From NCBI RefSeq assembly GCF_040214835.1, contig NZ_CP157874.1:2608001-2672000 (forward strand): a stretch of 64,000 bases of DNA, written 5' to 3'. Positions 1 to 8,102 of this stretch are shown here, one piece after another (position 1 is the first letter of the stretch; each line of letters opens with the position of its first letter). Under the pieces are notes generated by a model. It was not told the DNA's origin, ran no database searches, and saw only the letters and a list, made by a program, of their open reading frames with translations. The position numbers were made by a program, and so were the translations under genes. The stretch comes from Pseudomonas asiatica. Lineage in GTDB: Bacteria; Pseudomonadota; Gammaproteobacteria; Pseudomonadales; Pseudomonadaceae.

Positions 1-369
1 GCCGGCTTAGTCAAAGTGCCTTTCGATGGAGCGTATGCCGCCTCCAAGCACGCGGTCGAAGGCATCTGCTCGGCAATGCACGATGAACTGATGCCCTACG
101 GTGTCCAAGTAGTGACGGTCAACCCAGGTGCCTACCGCACGGGCTTCAACGACACGGGCATGGAGAGCATGGATCAGTGGTGGGGTCAGGGTGATAGGGT
201 TGTCGCTCATTGGCCGGTGCGTGAGCTCAATCGTCAACATGATCCTGCCGAGATGATCAGTGCCATCATTGCGGTGATTGAACAGGACAAGCCCAGCTAT
301 CGTACTGTTCGACCAGCCAGTGCTGAAGAAATGGTGAAGAAAGAGCAGTCAGACGTATGGAAACGATAG
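1..369 (+). CDS. Short-chain dehydrogenase/reductase, C-terminal part (cut by window edge)
   Basis: The frame is open from base 1, so the start and the N-terminal NAD(P)-binding part lie outside the window. The visible 122 residues begin just before the SDR catalytic signature Y-A-A-S-K (YxxxK), followed by the usual 'VNPG...T' segment after the active site. Classical SDRs reduce ketones or oxidise alcohols with NAD(P)(H). The substrate cannot be told from this fragment. It is followed on the same strand, after about 95 bp, by an NTF2-like gene. The family call is firm; specificity is unknown. Confidence 0.85.
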   Translation, partial: AGLVKVPFDGAYAASKHAVEGICSAMHDELMPYGVQVVTVNPGAYRTGFNDTGMESMDQWWGQGDRVVAHWPVRELNRQHDPAEMISAIIAVIEQDKPSYRTVRPASAEEMVKKEQSDVWKR

Positions 370-463
370 CCTCATTGAAATAGCCCAGGATGCTGTAGAA
401 AAATTGGAGGCGCTTGAAATCGGCATTGCCCAATATGTCGGCTGATGAATCGAGGAGTTTAAG

Positions 464-886
464 ATGCAAGCATCCGTAGACATCGCTAAGCACTTTTTCT
501 CGCGGTATAACGCTCATGACCTTCAAGGCATGTTGGCCTGTTTCTCTCCAGAGGGTCGAGTTGATTATCTGCCCATTGGCCTAGAGGGGACGGTGGATGT
601 TGCTGGCCTTGAAATATGGGGAGCACTGATTGATGCATTTCCCGATTTGAACAATCAGGTGACTGCACACTATATTGATGAGCACGCACAAACGATTGTA
701 GTCGAAGTGACTATTCGCGGTACTCAGGCGAAAGATGTATTTGGCATTGACAACCTGGGGCGCAGCTTCGAGTTACCTCATGTCTTCATACTTGGACTTA
801 CCGACGATGGCCTGATTCTGGCGATGAAGGCCTATTGGGATAACGTCACGTGGTATCAAGCCCTGGGTAAAAAGCAAATTGGCTAG
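464..886 (+). CDS. NTF2-like / SnoaL-type protein
   Basis: A 140-residue single-domain protein with the SnoaL/NTF2-like pattern: an N-terminal helix with 'FFSRYNAHDLQGMLACFSPE', a 'W..L.DAFPDL' segment and alternating beta strands ending in 'YWDNVTWYQALG'. Such alpha+beta barrel proteins act as small-molecule isomerases, cyclases or hydrolases, or as accessory binding proteins. The start is supported by a GAGGAG ribosome-binding site about 7 nt before the ATG. It lies between an SDR and an acetoacetate-decarboxylase-family gene on the same strand. A role in catabolism of a small ketone or ester is an inference from context only. Confidence 0.75.
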   Translation: MQASVDIAKHFFSRYNAHDLQGMLACFSPEGRVDYLPIGLEGTVDVAGLEIWGALIDAFPDLNNQVTAHYIDEHAQTIVVEVTIRGTQAKDVFGIDNLGRSFELPHVFILGLTDDGLILAMKAYWDNVTWYQALGKKQIG

Positions 887-905
887 CTGCCCGTAATAAA
901 TATCA

Positions 906-933
906 CTCAACTCAGTTGAGGAAGCAATTCCTC
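906..933. promoter_or_regulatory. Two overlapping palindromes, possible operator
   Basis: CTCAACT-C-AGTTGAG (906-920) is a perfect 7-bp inverted repeat around one base. It overlaps GAGGAA-GCAA-TTCCTC (918-933), a perfect 6-bp inverted repeat. There is no following T-run, so a regulator site upstream of the gene at 985 is more likely than a terminator. No binding protein can be named. Confidence 0.4.
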
Positions 934-984
934 TAGCGCTGTAGCGACTAGCTGTTTCTCAACTATCGCTTGGAGGCAACAGTC

Positions 985-1887
985 ATGAACTGTCCAGTTG
1001 ATTTTTCACGCAGGCAGGTTTTACTAACGGCAGGCATCGGGCTTGTGGCAGCTTCGTCACCCTTGCTCGCCCAGTCGCTAAATGGCACACAGCTCTCCAC
1101 TCGCTCGTCGGGCGGGCTCTATCTTCCGAATTCTGCCGCCGGTACGCCATGGACGCCTGAAAGCGTTCGTCAAAAGGCTTATGCGATGCCAGTAGTTTCG
1201 CCCGGTTACCCGCAACCGCCAAGTTGGTTTCTGGACCGCCCGTCGCTGACGATAACTTATCGCACCGACATTGAGCTCGCGCGGGCAATGGTGCCTGAAC
1301 CATTGATGGTCAAAGACCCGCTCGTCAGCCTTTCGTTCCTTTGGATGGTTGCGCCCGGGATCGGTGACTATTACGAGTTCGCCCAGAGCATCGCTTGTTT
1401 TCTGGGTGATGAGGCTGTCAGTTTTCGCCCGCTCATGGTGGCCGAGAATGTCACCGCCATCATGCTGGGCCGCGAGGTCTGGGGATTGCCCAAGAAATAC
1501 GGCCATCCTCGTGTTGGGCAAAACAATGAATCTTATGTCGGCACGCTCGAGTACGACGGCACGTTGGTGGCCAGGGCCAGCATGGCCTACAAGTACCAGG
1601 AGGTCGACTTGGCGCAAGCAGCGGCGGCCATGCGCACCCCCGGGGTTGTTCTCAAAGTCATTCCCGATGTGGACGGCAAGACAGCGCGTATTGCCGAACT
1701 GGTGAGGTTCGAATATTCGACGGTAGAGCTCAAGGAAGCCTGGACGGGGGCAGCGAGCCTCGAGCTGTTCGACCACGAGGCAGTCCCGATAGCCGCGCTG
1801 CCCGTTCGCCAGATCGTGTCAGTGCGCCATACGCTTGGCAACTTCATGCTGGCGCCCGGCAAGGTCGTGCACGACTATCTCAAGTAG
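985..1887 (+). CDS. Acetoacetate decarboxylase-family protein with N-terminal leader
   Basis: About 300 residues. Residues 1-30 have 'SRRQVLLTAGIGLVAASSP' followed by A-Q-S, a twin-arginine-like leader with a hydrophobic core, so the mature protein is probably exported. The rest resembles the acetoacetate decarboxylase (ADC) superfamily: 'PPSWFLDRPSLTITYRTD' near residue 80, 'VPEPL' and a 'REVWGLPKKYG' segment, which normally carries the family's active-site lysine area. The ATG at 985 is chosen because TTGGAGG at 970-976 is its ribosome-binding site; a TTG at 970 would lie inside that site. Many ADC-superfamily members are not decarboxylases, so the reaction is open. Confidence 0.75.
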   Translation: MNCPVDFSRRQVLLTAGIGLVAASSPLLAQSLNGTQLSTRSSGGLYLPNSAAGTPWTPESVRQKAYAMPVVSPGYPQPPSWFLDRPSLTITYRTDIELARAMVPEPLMVKDPLVSLSFLWMVAPGIGDYYEFAQSIACFLGDEAVSFRPLMVAENVTAIMLGREVWGLPKKYGHPRVGQNNESYVGTLEYDGTLVARASMAYKYQEVDLAQAAAAMRTPGVVLKVIPDVDGKTARIAELVRFEYSTVELKEAWTGAASLELFDHEAVPIAALPVRQIVSVRHTLGNFMLAPGKVVHDYLK

Positions 1888-1974
1888 CCGCGGATGGCGG
1901 CCGTAGACCGGGTCTTGGCTGCGTTTTGATCCCGGCAGCAGCACACAATATATTTCCATGCAGAGAACCCGCCG

Positions 1975-2268
1975 ATGTCCACGTTGTATGTCACTGCCAG
2001 TTTCATGGTCAAAGCCCAAGGGCTCGAAAATGTACTCGAAGTGTTGACTACACTGAGCGAAACTACCCTGCAAGAGCCAGGTTGCCTGGACTATGGCTAT
2101 TACCAGTCGCTGGAAAATCCGTTGCAGCTGACATCCTTCGAAGTCTGGCAAGACGAAGAGGCCGAAGCGCAGCATTGGCGAACCGAACACCTCGAGGCCG
2201 CGCTGGTCCAGGTTTCCGAATGGCTGCAGGGGCCGGCGCAAGTCACCCAGTATCGTCGCGTGTGCTGA
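1975..2268 (+). CDS. Antibiotic biosynthesis monooxygenase (ABM) domain protein
   Basis: A 97-residue protein with the dimeric alpha/beta-barrel ABM pattern: 'LYVTASFMVKAQGLENVLEVL', a 'EPGCLDYGYYQS' turn and the 'F.VWQDEEAEAQHWRTEHL' helix typical of YgiN-like proteins. Members act as cofactor-free quinone monooxygenases, haem-degrading enzymes or simple quinol handlers. The gene follows the ADC-family gene by about 90 bp on the same strand and converges on the acyl-CoA dehydrogenase gene. The family is clear but the substrate is not. Confidence 0.75.
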   Translation: MSTLYVTASFMVKAQGLENVLEVLTTLSETTLQEPGCLDYGYYQSLENPLQLTSFEVWQDEEAEAQHWRTEHLEAALVQVSEWLQGPAQVTQYRRVC

Positions 2269-2337
2269 ACCGGGTGATGGCGTTGGATTTTCGCGGCCCT
2301 GGCCAGCCTGGGTCGGCCATCCAGGCCAGACCCCGGC

Positions 2338-2356
2338 GGCGCTGCGCTGCAGCGCC
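2338..2356. terminator. GC-rich hairpin between convergent genes
   Basis: GGCGCTGC (2338-2345), loop GCT, then GCAGCGCC (2349-2356): a perfect 8-bp stem between the ends of the ABM gene and the acyl-CoA dehydrogenase gene. It lacks a clear T-run on either strand, so its use as a bidirectional terminator is only likely from position. Confidence 0.4.
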
Positions 2357-2362
2357 GATCTC

Positions 2363-4129
2363 TCAGAACTGTTCGGCGTCCAGCACGTAAAGGCAGGCAC
2401 TTCCCACGCGAGCGACACTGATCAGGGACTCGATGCGAGGTAACAGGCGGTCGAAGTAGAAGTGGGCGGTGGCCAGTTTAGCTTGATGGAAACTGTCTTC
2501 CTTTCCGGTAGCGGCCCGTGCCATGCGTGCCCACATATAGGCGTAGGCGGTGTAACCGAAAATATGCAGGTAGTCGACGGCCGCGGCACCTGCCTCGTAA
2601 GGGTTGGTCCTGGCAATTTTGATCAGATAATGGGACAGCGCCTCCAGTTGCCCTAGTGCTTCCAGCAGGCGGTGGCTGAAGGCTTCATGGGGCACTTGCG
2701 CCACGAAGGCGCGTATTTCTCCGGCAAAAATATTAAATAGCGTGCCTTCATTGGTCAGAACTTTACGTCCCAGCAAGTCCAGGGCCTGGATACCATTGGT
2801 CCCCTCATAAATCTGCGAAATGCGTACATCGCGAACAAGCTGTTCCTGACCCCACTCGCGGATGTACCCATGCCCACCGAAGACTTGCTGGCCGTGTACG
2901 CAGCTTTCCAAACCGGTGTCGGTAAAAAACGCTTTTGCGATTGGGGTTAGCAGCGCGACCAGTCCTTCCGAGCGGGCACGCTCCGTCGCCACCTCGGAAT
3001 ATTTGGCAATGTCCAGGTGTTGACCAAGATAGGTGGCGAATGCGCGCCCCCCTTCAGTCAGCGCCTTCATGGTAAGCAGCATGCGACGCACATCTGGGTG
3101 GACGATGATCGGATCGGCCACTTTGTCATGTTGTTGAGGCCCGCCCGGTGCGCGACTTTGCAGCCGGTCACGGGCATAGCTCACTGCATTCTGATAGGAG
3201 TTCTCGGCGCAGCCTATGCCTTGAACGCCTATGGACAGCCGTTCGTAGTTCATCATGGTGAACATTGCCGCAAGGCCTTTGTTGGGTTCGCCCACCAGCC
3301 AGCCGACCGCACCGTCGAAGTTCATTACACAGGTGGCCGAGGCCTTGATGCCCATTTTGTGTTCGATGGAGCCGCAATGGACCTGGTTGCGCTCACCCAG
3401 TGATTGGTCCGCATTGACCAGCACCTTGGGCACCAGAAATAGCGAGATACCGCGGGAGCCGGCCGGGGCGTCAGGCAGTTTGGCCAACACCAGGTGGATG
3501 ATGTTTTCGGTAAGGTCTTGTTCCCCACCGGTAATGAAGATCTTGGTGCCGGTGATGGCGTAGCTGCCGTCTGCGTTCGGTTCGGCCCGGGTTCGAATCA
3601 GCCCGAGGTCGCTGCCGGCGTGAGCTTCGGTGAGGCACATCGACCCGGCCCAGCGTCCTTCGTACATGGCCGGTAGATAGGTAGCCTTCAGTGCTTCGCT
3701 GGCATGCGCGTCGATGGCCAGGCAGGCACCTGCAGATAGCGTGGAGTAAAGGGCGAAGCTGGCATTCGCGCCGTACATCATTTCCTCGAACTGCACAGAG
3801 AGCATTTTCGGCATGCCCATGCCGCCATACTGCGGATTGCCCGCCAACCCGACCCAACCACCCTCGCCATAGATGCCGTAGGCATCGCGAAAGCCGTTGG
3901 GGGTAGTGACTTCGCCGTTGTTCCACTGCGCACCTTGCTCATCGCCACTGCGGTTTAGTGGGGCAACCAGTTCACGGCTGATCTTTGCCGCTTCTTCAAG
4001 AACCGCGTCGGCGATATCGGCGTCGATGCGTTCGGCCAAGGCCGGTAGCCGTTGCCACAGTGCGGGCGCGTCAAATACCTCGTTGAGCAGAAAGCGCATG
4101 TCGCGCAGTGGGGCATTGTATTCGGGCAT
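2363..4129 (-). CDS. Acyl-CoA dehydrogenase, long (about 588 aa) form with extra C-terminal domain
   Basis: FAD-dependent alpha,beta-dehydrogenation of an acyl-CoA. The sequence shows the flavin-binding 'CLTEAHAGSDLGLIRTRAE' stretch, 'ITGTKIFITGGEQDL', and near the end 'QIYEGTNGIQALDLLGRKV', which holds the catalytic glutamate region of this long subfamily (the DmdC/AidB-like class with an added C-terminal helical domain). ATG at 4129 is preferred because AGAGG precedes it by about 8 nt; an upstream in-frame start would add 15 unlikely residues. It is the last gene of the left arm, 60 bp after the symporter gene, and could supply the beta-oxidation step for acyl-CoA made by the ligase at 6260-7861. 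Confidence 0.9.
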   Translation of the reverse strand: MPEYNAPLRDMRFLLNEVFDAPALWQRLPALAERIDADIADAVLEEAAKISRELVAPLNRSGDEQGAQWNNGEVTTPNGFRDAYGIYGEGGWVGLAGNPQYGGMGMPKMLSVQFEEMMYGANASFALYSTLSAGACLAIDAHASEALKATYLPAMYEGRWAGSMCLTEAHAGSDLGLIRTRAEPNADGSYAITGTKIFITGGEQDLTENIIHLVLAKLPDAPAGSRGISLFLVPKVLVNADQSLGERNQVHCGSIEHKMGIKASATCVMNFDGAVGWLVGEPNKGLAAMFTMMNYERLSIGVQGIGCAENSYQNAVSYARDRLQSRAPGGPQQHDKVADPIIVHPDVRRMLLTMKALTEGGRAFATYLGQHLDIAKYSEVATERARSEGLVALLTPIAKAFFTDTGLESCVHGQQVFGGHGYIREWGQEQLVRDVRISQIYEGTNGIQALDLLGRKVLTNEGTLFNIFAGEIRAFVAQVPHEAFSHRLLEALGQLEALSHYLIKIARTNPYEAGAAAVDYLHIFGYTAYAYMWARMARAATGKEDSFHQAKLATAHFYFDRLLPRIESLISVARVGSACLYVLDAEQF

Positions 4130-4189
4130 TGATTGGACCTCTTGTTGCGGTGGCGGGTAGGGCCTTTGCGGCAACGCTTACCCGATGAG

Positions 4190-5848
4190 TCAATGTTCGC
4201 TGGCGCCAGCGATGCCCACGCCAGTCTGGGCGCGGACCATTTGATCGTCGAAGCCCTCATGATCGAGCGCTGCTCTGGCGCTGCGGTCGAGCTTGGAAAC
4301 CAGCACGATGACCAGGAACGTCAAAGGCATGGCGAACAGTGCAGGATGGTCGTAAGGGAAGATGGCGTGTTCGTGCCCTAGAACAGTGACCCACACTGTC
4401 GGCGACAAAATCACCAGGCCCAGCGCGCTGAGCAGGCCTGTCACGCCGCCATAGATGGCGCCTCGCGTGGTCAGCCCGTGCCAATACATCGCCATGAGCA
4501 GCACAGGGAAATTGGCCGAGGCGGCAATGCCGAACGTCAGGCCGACCAGAAATGCGATGTTCACTTGCTCGAACAGGATGCCGAGTGCGATCGCGAGCAC
4601 GCCCAGAGCGACCACCGCCGCACGTGAAACCAGCATCTCCCGCGCTTCATCGGCGACGCCGCGCTTGATGACCATGGCATAGAGGTCGTGGGAAATGGCG
4701 GATGCTCCGGCCAATGTCAGCCCTGCGACCACCGCCAGAATGGTGGCGAAGGCAACAGCGGACAGGAAGCCGAAAAACAGATTGCCGCCAACAGCCTTGG
4801 CAAGGTGCATGGCCACCATGTTGTTCCCGCCCAGGATCGCTCCGCCAATCTTGCCGTCGACGTAGTAGGCAGGGTCTGTACCGACGATTACGATGGCGGC
4901 GAAGCCCAACACACAGACCACCACAAAGAAGTAACCGATGAAACCGGATGCGTAGAACACCGATTTTCGTGCTTCACGGGCATCGGGCACGGTGAAGAAA
5001 CGCATCAGGATATGTGGCAGACCTGCAAGGCCAAACACCAAGCCCAATGCCATTGAGGCGACATTCAAGGGGTTTGCCAACATGCCGCCGGGCGCCATGA
5101 TGGCCCAACCGCCGGAGTGGCTTTCTATTGCGCGGCGCGCCAGTTGCTCCAGGCTGAAGTCGAAGGGCGCCAAAGCCAGCAACATGAGCAGGGTCCCGCC
5201 CACCAACAGCAGGATCGCCTTGGTGATCTGCACCCATGTCGTTGCCAGCATGCCGCCGAAGATTACATACACCAGCATCAGCAGCCCGACTATGACCACC
5301 GCCACGGAGTAGTCCAGGCCAAACAGCAGTTTGATCAGCTGACCTGCGCCCACCATTTGCAATAGCAGGTAGCAACACACCACCGTCAATGAACCGCAGG
5401 CTGCAAGCACACGTATTCGACGTTGATCCAGACGGAATGAAACGATGTCTGCGAAGGTGAAACGGCCGAGGTTGCGCAGGCGCTCAGCCATCAGGAACGT
5501 GAGGATTGGCCAACCGACGAAGAAGCCGGTCATGTAGATGATGCCGTCGTAGCCTTTGCTGAACACCATGCTGGATAAGCCCAGCAGGGTCGATGCCGAC
5601 ATGTAGTCACCGGCAATTGCCAAGCCATTTTGCAGGCCGCTGATGCCTCCGCCTGCTGTGTAGAAGTCGCGGGTCGATTGGGTTCTTCTGGCCGCCCACC
5701 ACGTGATGACCAGCGTAATGGATACGAACAACAGGAACATGCCGATCGCATTCAGGTTCACTCCGGGTTCTGTAGCGACAACGGTGGACGCATACGCGGG
5801 TTGCCAAGGCAAGGCGATGACGGCAAGCAAGGCATGGATGGGCTTCAT
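4190..5848 (-). CDS. Cation/acetate-type sodium:solute symporter, ActP-like (LvaG-like)
   Basis: A 552-residue sodium:solute symporter with about 13 membrane segments, close in length to acetate permease ActP (about 550). After a short leader ('[20 protein letters not shown]') it shows '[27 protein letters not shown]' in pieces typical of ActP, with '[20 protein letters not shown]' in the middle. It should import a short carboxylate with Na+. The start at 5848 overlaps the DUF485 stop by one base (TGATG), the standard YjcH-ActP arrangement. In the lva pathway of P. putida the equivalent gene is lvaG. Upstream in-frame codons to 6079 lie inside DUF485 and are rejected. Confidence 0.9.
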   Translation of the reverse strand: MKPIHALLAVIALPWQPAYASTVVATEPGVNLNAIGMFLLFVSITLVITWWAARRTQSTRDFYTAGGGISGLQNGLAIAGDYMSASTLLGLSSMVFSKGYDGIIYMTGFFVGWPILTFLMAERLRNLGRFTFADIVSFRLDQRRIRVLAACGSLTVVCCYLLLQMVGAGQLIKLLFGLDYSVAVVIVGLLMLVYVIFGGMLATTWVQITKAILLLVGGTLLMLLALAPFDFSLEQLARRAIESHSGGWAIMAPGGMLANPLNVASMALGLVFGLAGLPHILMRFFTVPDAREARKSVFYASGFIGYFFVVVCVLGFAAIVIVGTDPAYYVDGKIGGAILGGNNMVAMHLAKAVGGNLFFGFLSAVAFATILAVVAGLTLAGASAISHDLYAMVIKRGVADEAREMLVSRAAVVALGVLAIALGILFEQVNIAFLVGLTFGIAASANFPVLLMAMYWHGLTTRGAIYGGVTGLLSALGLVILSPTVWVTVLGHEHAIFPYDHPALFAMPLTFLVIVLVSKLDRSARAALDHEGFDDQMVRAQTGVGIAGASEH

Positions 5849-6174
5849 CACTGGCACTCCTCGACGATCTTCGCACTGAGTTTGTCGAAGTGCGTGTTGG
5901 CACGGTGCACGTACCAACCGGTCAGCAACCAGGCCATCACTATCAGCAAGATCGCAATGGGGATACCTGACGACAGGTGGCTGCTTTGATGCAGGGGTAT
6001 CTGCAGTAGCTGCGGCCGGCAGGCGGCAACTGCCATGAACGAGAAATAGGAACAGAGCACCAGCGCACTCAGCCCCCATGTAAGCCTTGAGCGGGCATTG
6101 ATCAACGCGATGAACCCAGGGTTTTCCCGGATTCGTTGGTAGTGCTCGGCCTGTGAGACAGTGACCTTGTTCAT
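5848..6174 (-). CDS. DUF485 membrane protein, YjcH-like (LvaF-like)
   Basis: A 108-residue protein with the DUF485 signature: '[21 protein letters not shown]' at the N-terminus, two hydrophobic segments (about residues 32-52 and 66-86) and a charged tail. DUF485 proteins nearly always precede ActP-type symporters and are thought to assist them at the inner membrane. ATG at 6174 is preceded by GGAGG 4 nt away. The gene is coupled to the symporter by a one-base stop/start overlap and follows the CoA ligase gene by 85 bp. Confidence 0.88.
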   Translation of the reverse strand: MNKVTVSQAEHYQRIRENPGFIALINARSRLTWGLSALVLCSYFSFMAVAACRPQLLQIPLHQSSHLSSGIPIAILLIVMAWLLTGWYVHRANTHFDKLSAKIVEECQ

Positions 6175-6259
6175 GGCGCCTCCGTTTTTTTGTTGTAGGG
6201 CTACCTGTTGGCTCACCAGCAGGCGAGCCAATTAGCGCGGTGCGTAACAGGGTGTCGGG

Positions 6260-7861
6260 TCAAGGCCAGACGTAATGGTCGAATTGCTCGCGCAAGGTCT
6301 TTTTACTCACCTTGCCAGTGGCGGTATGGGGCAGTTCGTTCAGGTACTCGCTTGCATCGGGCAGCCACCATTTGGGGATTCGCCCTTCCAGGAATGCGAT
6401 GAGCTCATCGTGTCGAGGGACTTTTTCGGGATGCTTCGGCACAACGATCAGCAAAGGACGTTCGCTCCAACGCGCATGCGGTACACCAATGACGGCCGCC
6501 TCCGCGATCAACGGATGAGCCGTTATCGCGTTCTCGATCTCGACAGAGGAGATCCACTCGCCGCCAGACTTGATGACGTCCTTGATGCGGTCGGTGATCA
6601 GCAGGTACCCGCGGCGGTCAATGGTTGCCACATCGCCGGTATCGAACCACACGTGCGAAGCAGGCTGGCCGAAGTAGCCACTGCATACCCAAGGGCCACG
6701 TACCTGCAACGAACCGGAGGACTGGCCGTCGTGGCTCAGCGCATTGCCGGCCTCATCGACGATGCGCATCTCGACGCCGAACAATGCCCGGCCTGACTTG
6801 AGCACTTGCTGGCTACGGGGCTCTTCTGGCAACACGTCGTACCACGGCTGATGGCGGTTGTAGCTGCCCATCGGGCTCAGCTCGGTCATGCCCCAACCAT
6901 TTTCCAAGGCCACACCGTGACGCCCCATCGCATGAATCAGCGAAAGTGGACACGCCGCGCCACCGCTGACGGCACGTTTCAAAGTAGGAATACGCTCGCC
7001 CTGGGCATCGAGATACGTCGAGATGTTGGTCCACAAAGTAGGTACAGCCAGGGAGAAACTCACGTGCTCCTGATTGATCAGCCTGACCATGGCTGCAGCA
7101 TCGCCGACTCTTGGCCCCGGCAGCACCAGTTTCGCTCCCACCATTGCGGCATTGTATGGCATGCCCCAGGCATTGACATGGAACATGGGGACCATCGGCA
7201 TTACAACATCGAGGGCACGCAAACCAACATTGTCCGCCATGTTTTGCGCCATGCCGTGCAAGACGGTACTGCGGTGACTTGCCAGCACGCCTTTGGGGTT
7301 TCCCGTAGTCCCGGAGGTATAGCAAAGCCCGCTGGCGCGGTTCTCGTCCAGTTCTGGCCAGTTGTAGTTTTCATCGGCATCTGCAATCAGCTTTTCGTAA
7401 CTGAGCAGGTTGGGAAGGGTGCTGTCCGGTATCTCATCCCCATTGCACAGGGCAACGTACCAACGCACGCAATCCAGCTCGGGTTGAATGCTTTCCAGCA
7501 AAGGAATGAACTGCGGATCGACGAACAACACATCATCTTCAGCGTGGCGAATGATGTAGCTGATCTGTTCTGGGAACAATTTGGGGTTGATGGTATGGCA
7601 GATTCGCCCCGAGCATGGAATCGCGTAGTGCAGTTCGAAGTGCCGATGATCGTTCCAGGCCAGGGTGCCCACCCTCGCATCGCCAGGGCAACCCAGTGCG
7701 TCCAACCCATCGGCTAATCGTCGTGCTCTGGCAAAGGCGTTGGCGTACGTGTATCGATGTACTCGGCCATCGGCTAAGAGAGAGACAATCTCGGTATCGG
7801 CAGCAACCATGAGTGCCTGCCGCATGACCGCGGCAATACTCAGGTTGAAGTTCATCATCAT
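6260..7861 (-). CDS. Acyl-CoA synthetase / AMP-dependent ligase (LvaE-like)
   Basis: About 533 residues, ANL superfamily. The AMP-binding P-loop '[13 protein letters not shown]', the A5-type '[17 protein letters not shown]', the hinge '[17 protein letters not shown]' and the C-terminal '[13 protein letters not shown]' with the catalytic lysine are all present, so the enzyme should be active. It activates a carboxylic acid as its CoA thioester. Three ATG codons in a row (7861, 7858, 7855) make the exact start uncertain; GGAGG lies 14 nt before the first and AAGG 7 nt before the third. It is the first gene of the left arm, behind a sigma-54 promoter at 7945-7960. By analogy with lvaE it would make levulinyl- or 4-hydroxyacyl-CoA. 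Confidence 0.9.
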   Translation of the reverse strand: MMMNFNLSIAAVMRQALMVAADTEIVSLLADGRVHRYTYANAFARARRLADGLDALGCPGDARVGTLAWNDHRHFELHYAIPCSGRICHTINPKLFPEQISYIIRHAEDDVLFVDPQFIPLLESIQPELDCVRWYVALCNGDEIPDSTLPNLLSYEKLIADADENYNWPELDENRASGLCYTSGTTGNPKGVLASHRSTVLHGMAQNMADNVGLRALDVVMPMVPMFHVNAWGMPYNAAMVGAKLVLPGPRVGDAAAMVRLINQEHVSFSLAVPTLWTNISTYLDAQGERIPTLKRAVSGGAACPLSLIHAMGRHGVALENGWGMTELSPMGSYNRHQPWYDVLPEEPRSQQVLKSGRALFGVEMRIVDEAGNALSHDGQSSGSLQVRGPWVCSGYFGQPASHVWFDTGDVATIDRRGYLLITDRIKDVIKSGGEWISSVEIENAITAHPLIAEAAVIGVPHARWSERPLLIVVPKHPEKVPRHDELIAFLEGRIPKWWLPDASEYLNELPHTATGKVSKKTLREQFDHYVWP

Positions 7862-7944
7862 GCCTTGCACAGGCACCTCCAGCCTTGTTCTTCTTGAGGT
7901 TCGAGGCTGGGCGCGCGAGGGCGCCGAGCTTGGAATGAGCAAGG

Positions 7945-7960
7945 AGCAAGGGGTGTGCCA
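7945..7960 (-). promoter_or_regulatory. Sigma-54 (-24/-12) promoter of the left arm
   Basis: Read on the minus strand, TGGCACACCCCTTGCT matches the consensus TGGCAC-N5-TTGCW with exact GG-N10-GC spacing. It lies about 85 bp upstream of the CoA ligase start and downstream (minus strand) of the stop of the sigma-54 activator gene, so it would drive ligase-DUF485-symporter-dehydrogenase separately from the regulator. Confidence 0.8.
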
Positions 7961-8046
7961 ATTTGCAGATCAATCGGGGTGCGTGAAAAAAACGATAAAA
8001 ATCATATGGTTGTACTTAGGGTCAGTTTTCCGGGGTTCAGCAGGTC

Positions 8047-8082
8047 CTGAAAAGCTGATTTCAGAATTGAATCGGATTTCAA
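8047..8082. promoter_or_regulatory. Two palindromic boxes upstream of the left-arm promoter (putative activator sites)
   Basis: CTGAAA-N6-TTTCAG (8047-8064) is a perfect 6-bp inverted repeat. TTGAA-N6-TTCAA follows at 8067-8082. They sit about 90-120 bp upstream of the -24/-12 promoter at 7945-7960, the usual enhancer distance for sigma-54 activators. A box of the same form occurs upstream of the right arm at 10088-10103. Assignment to the neighbouring PrpR-type regulator is inference. Confidence 0.6.
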
Positions 8083-8102
8083 GGTTGCAAAGGCGCAGAC
8101 GC

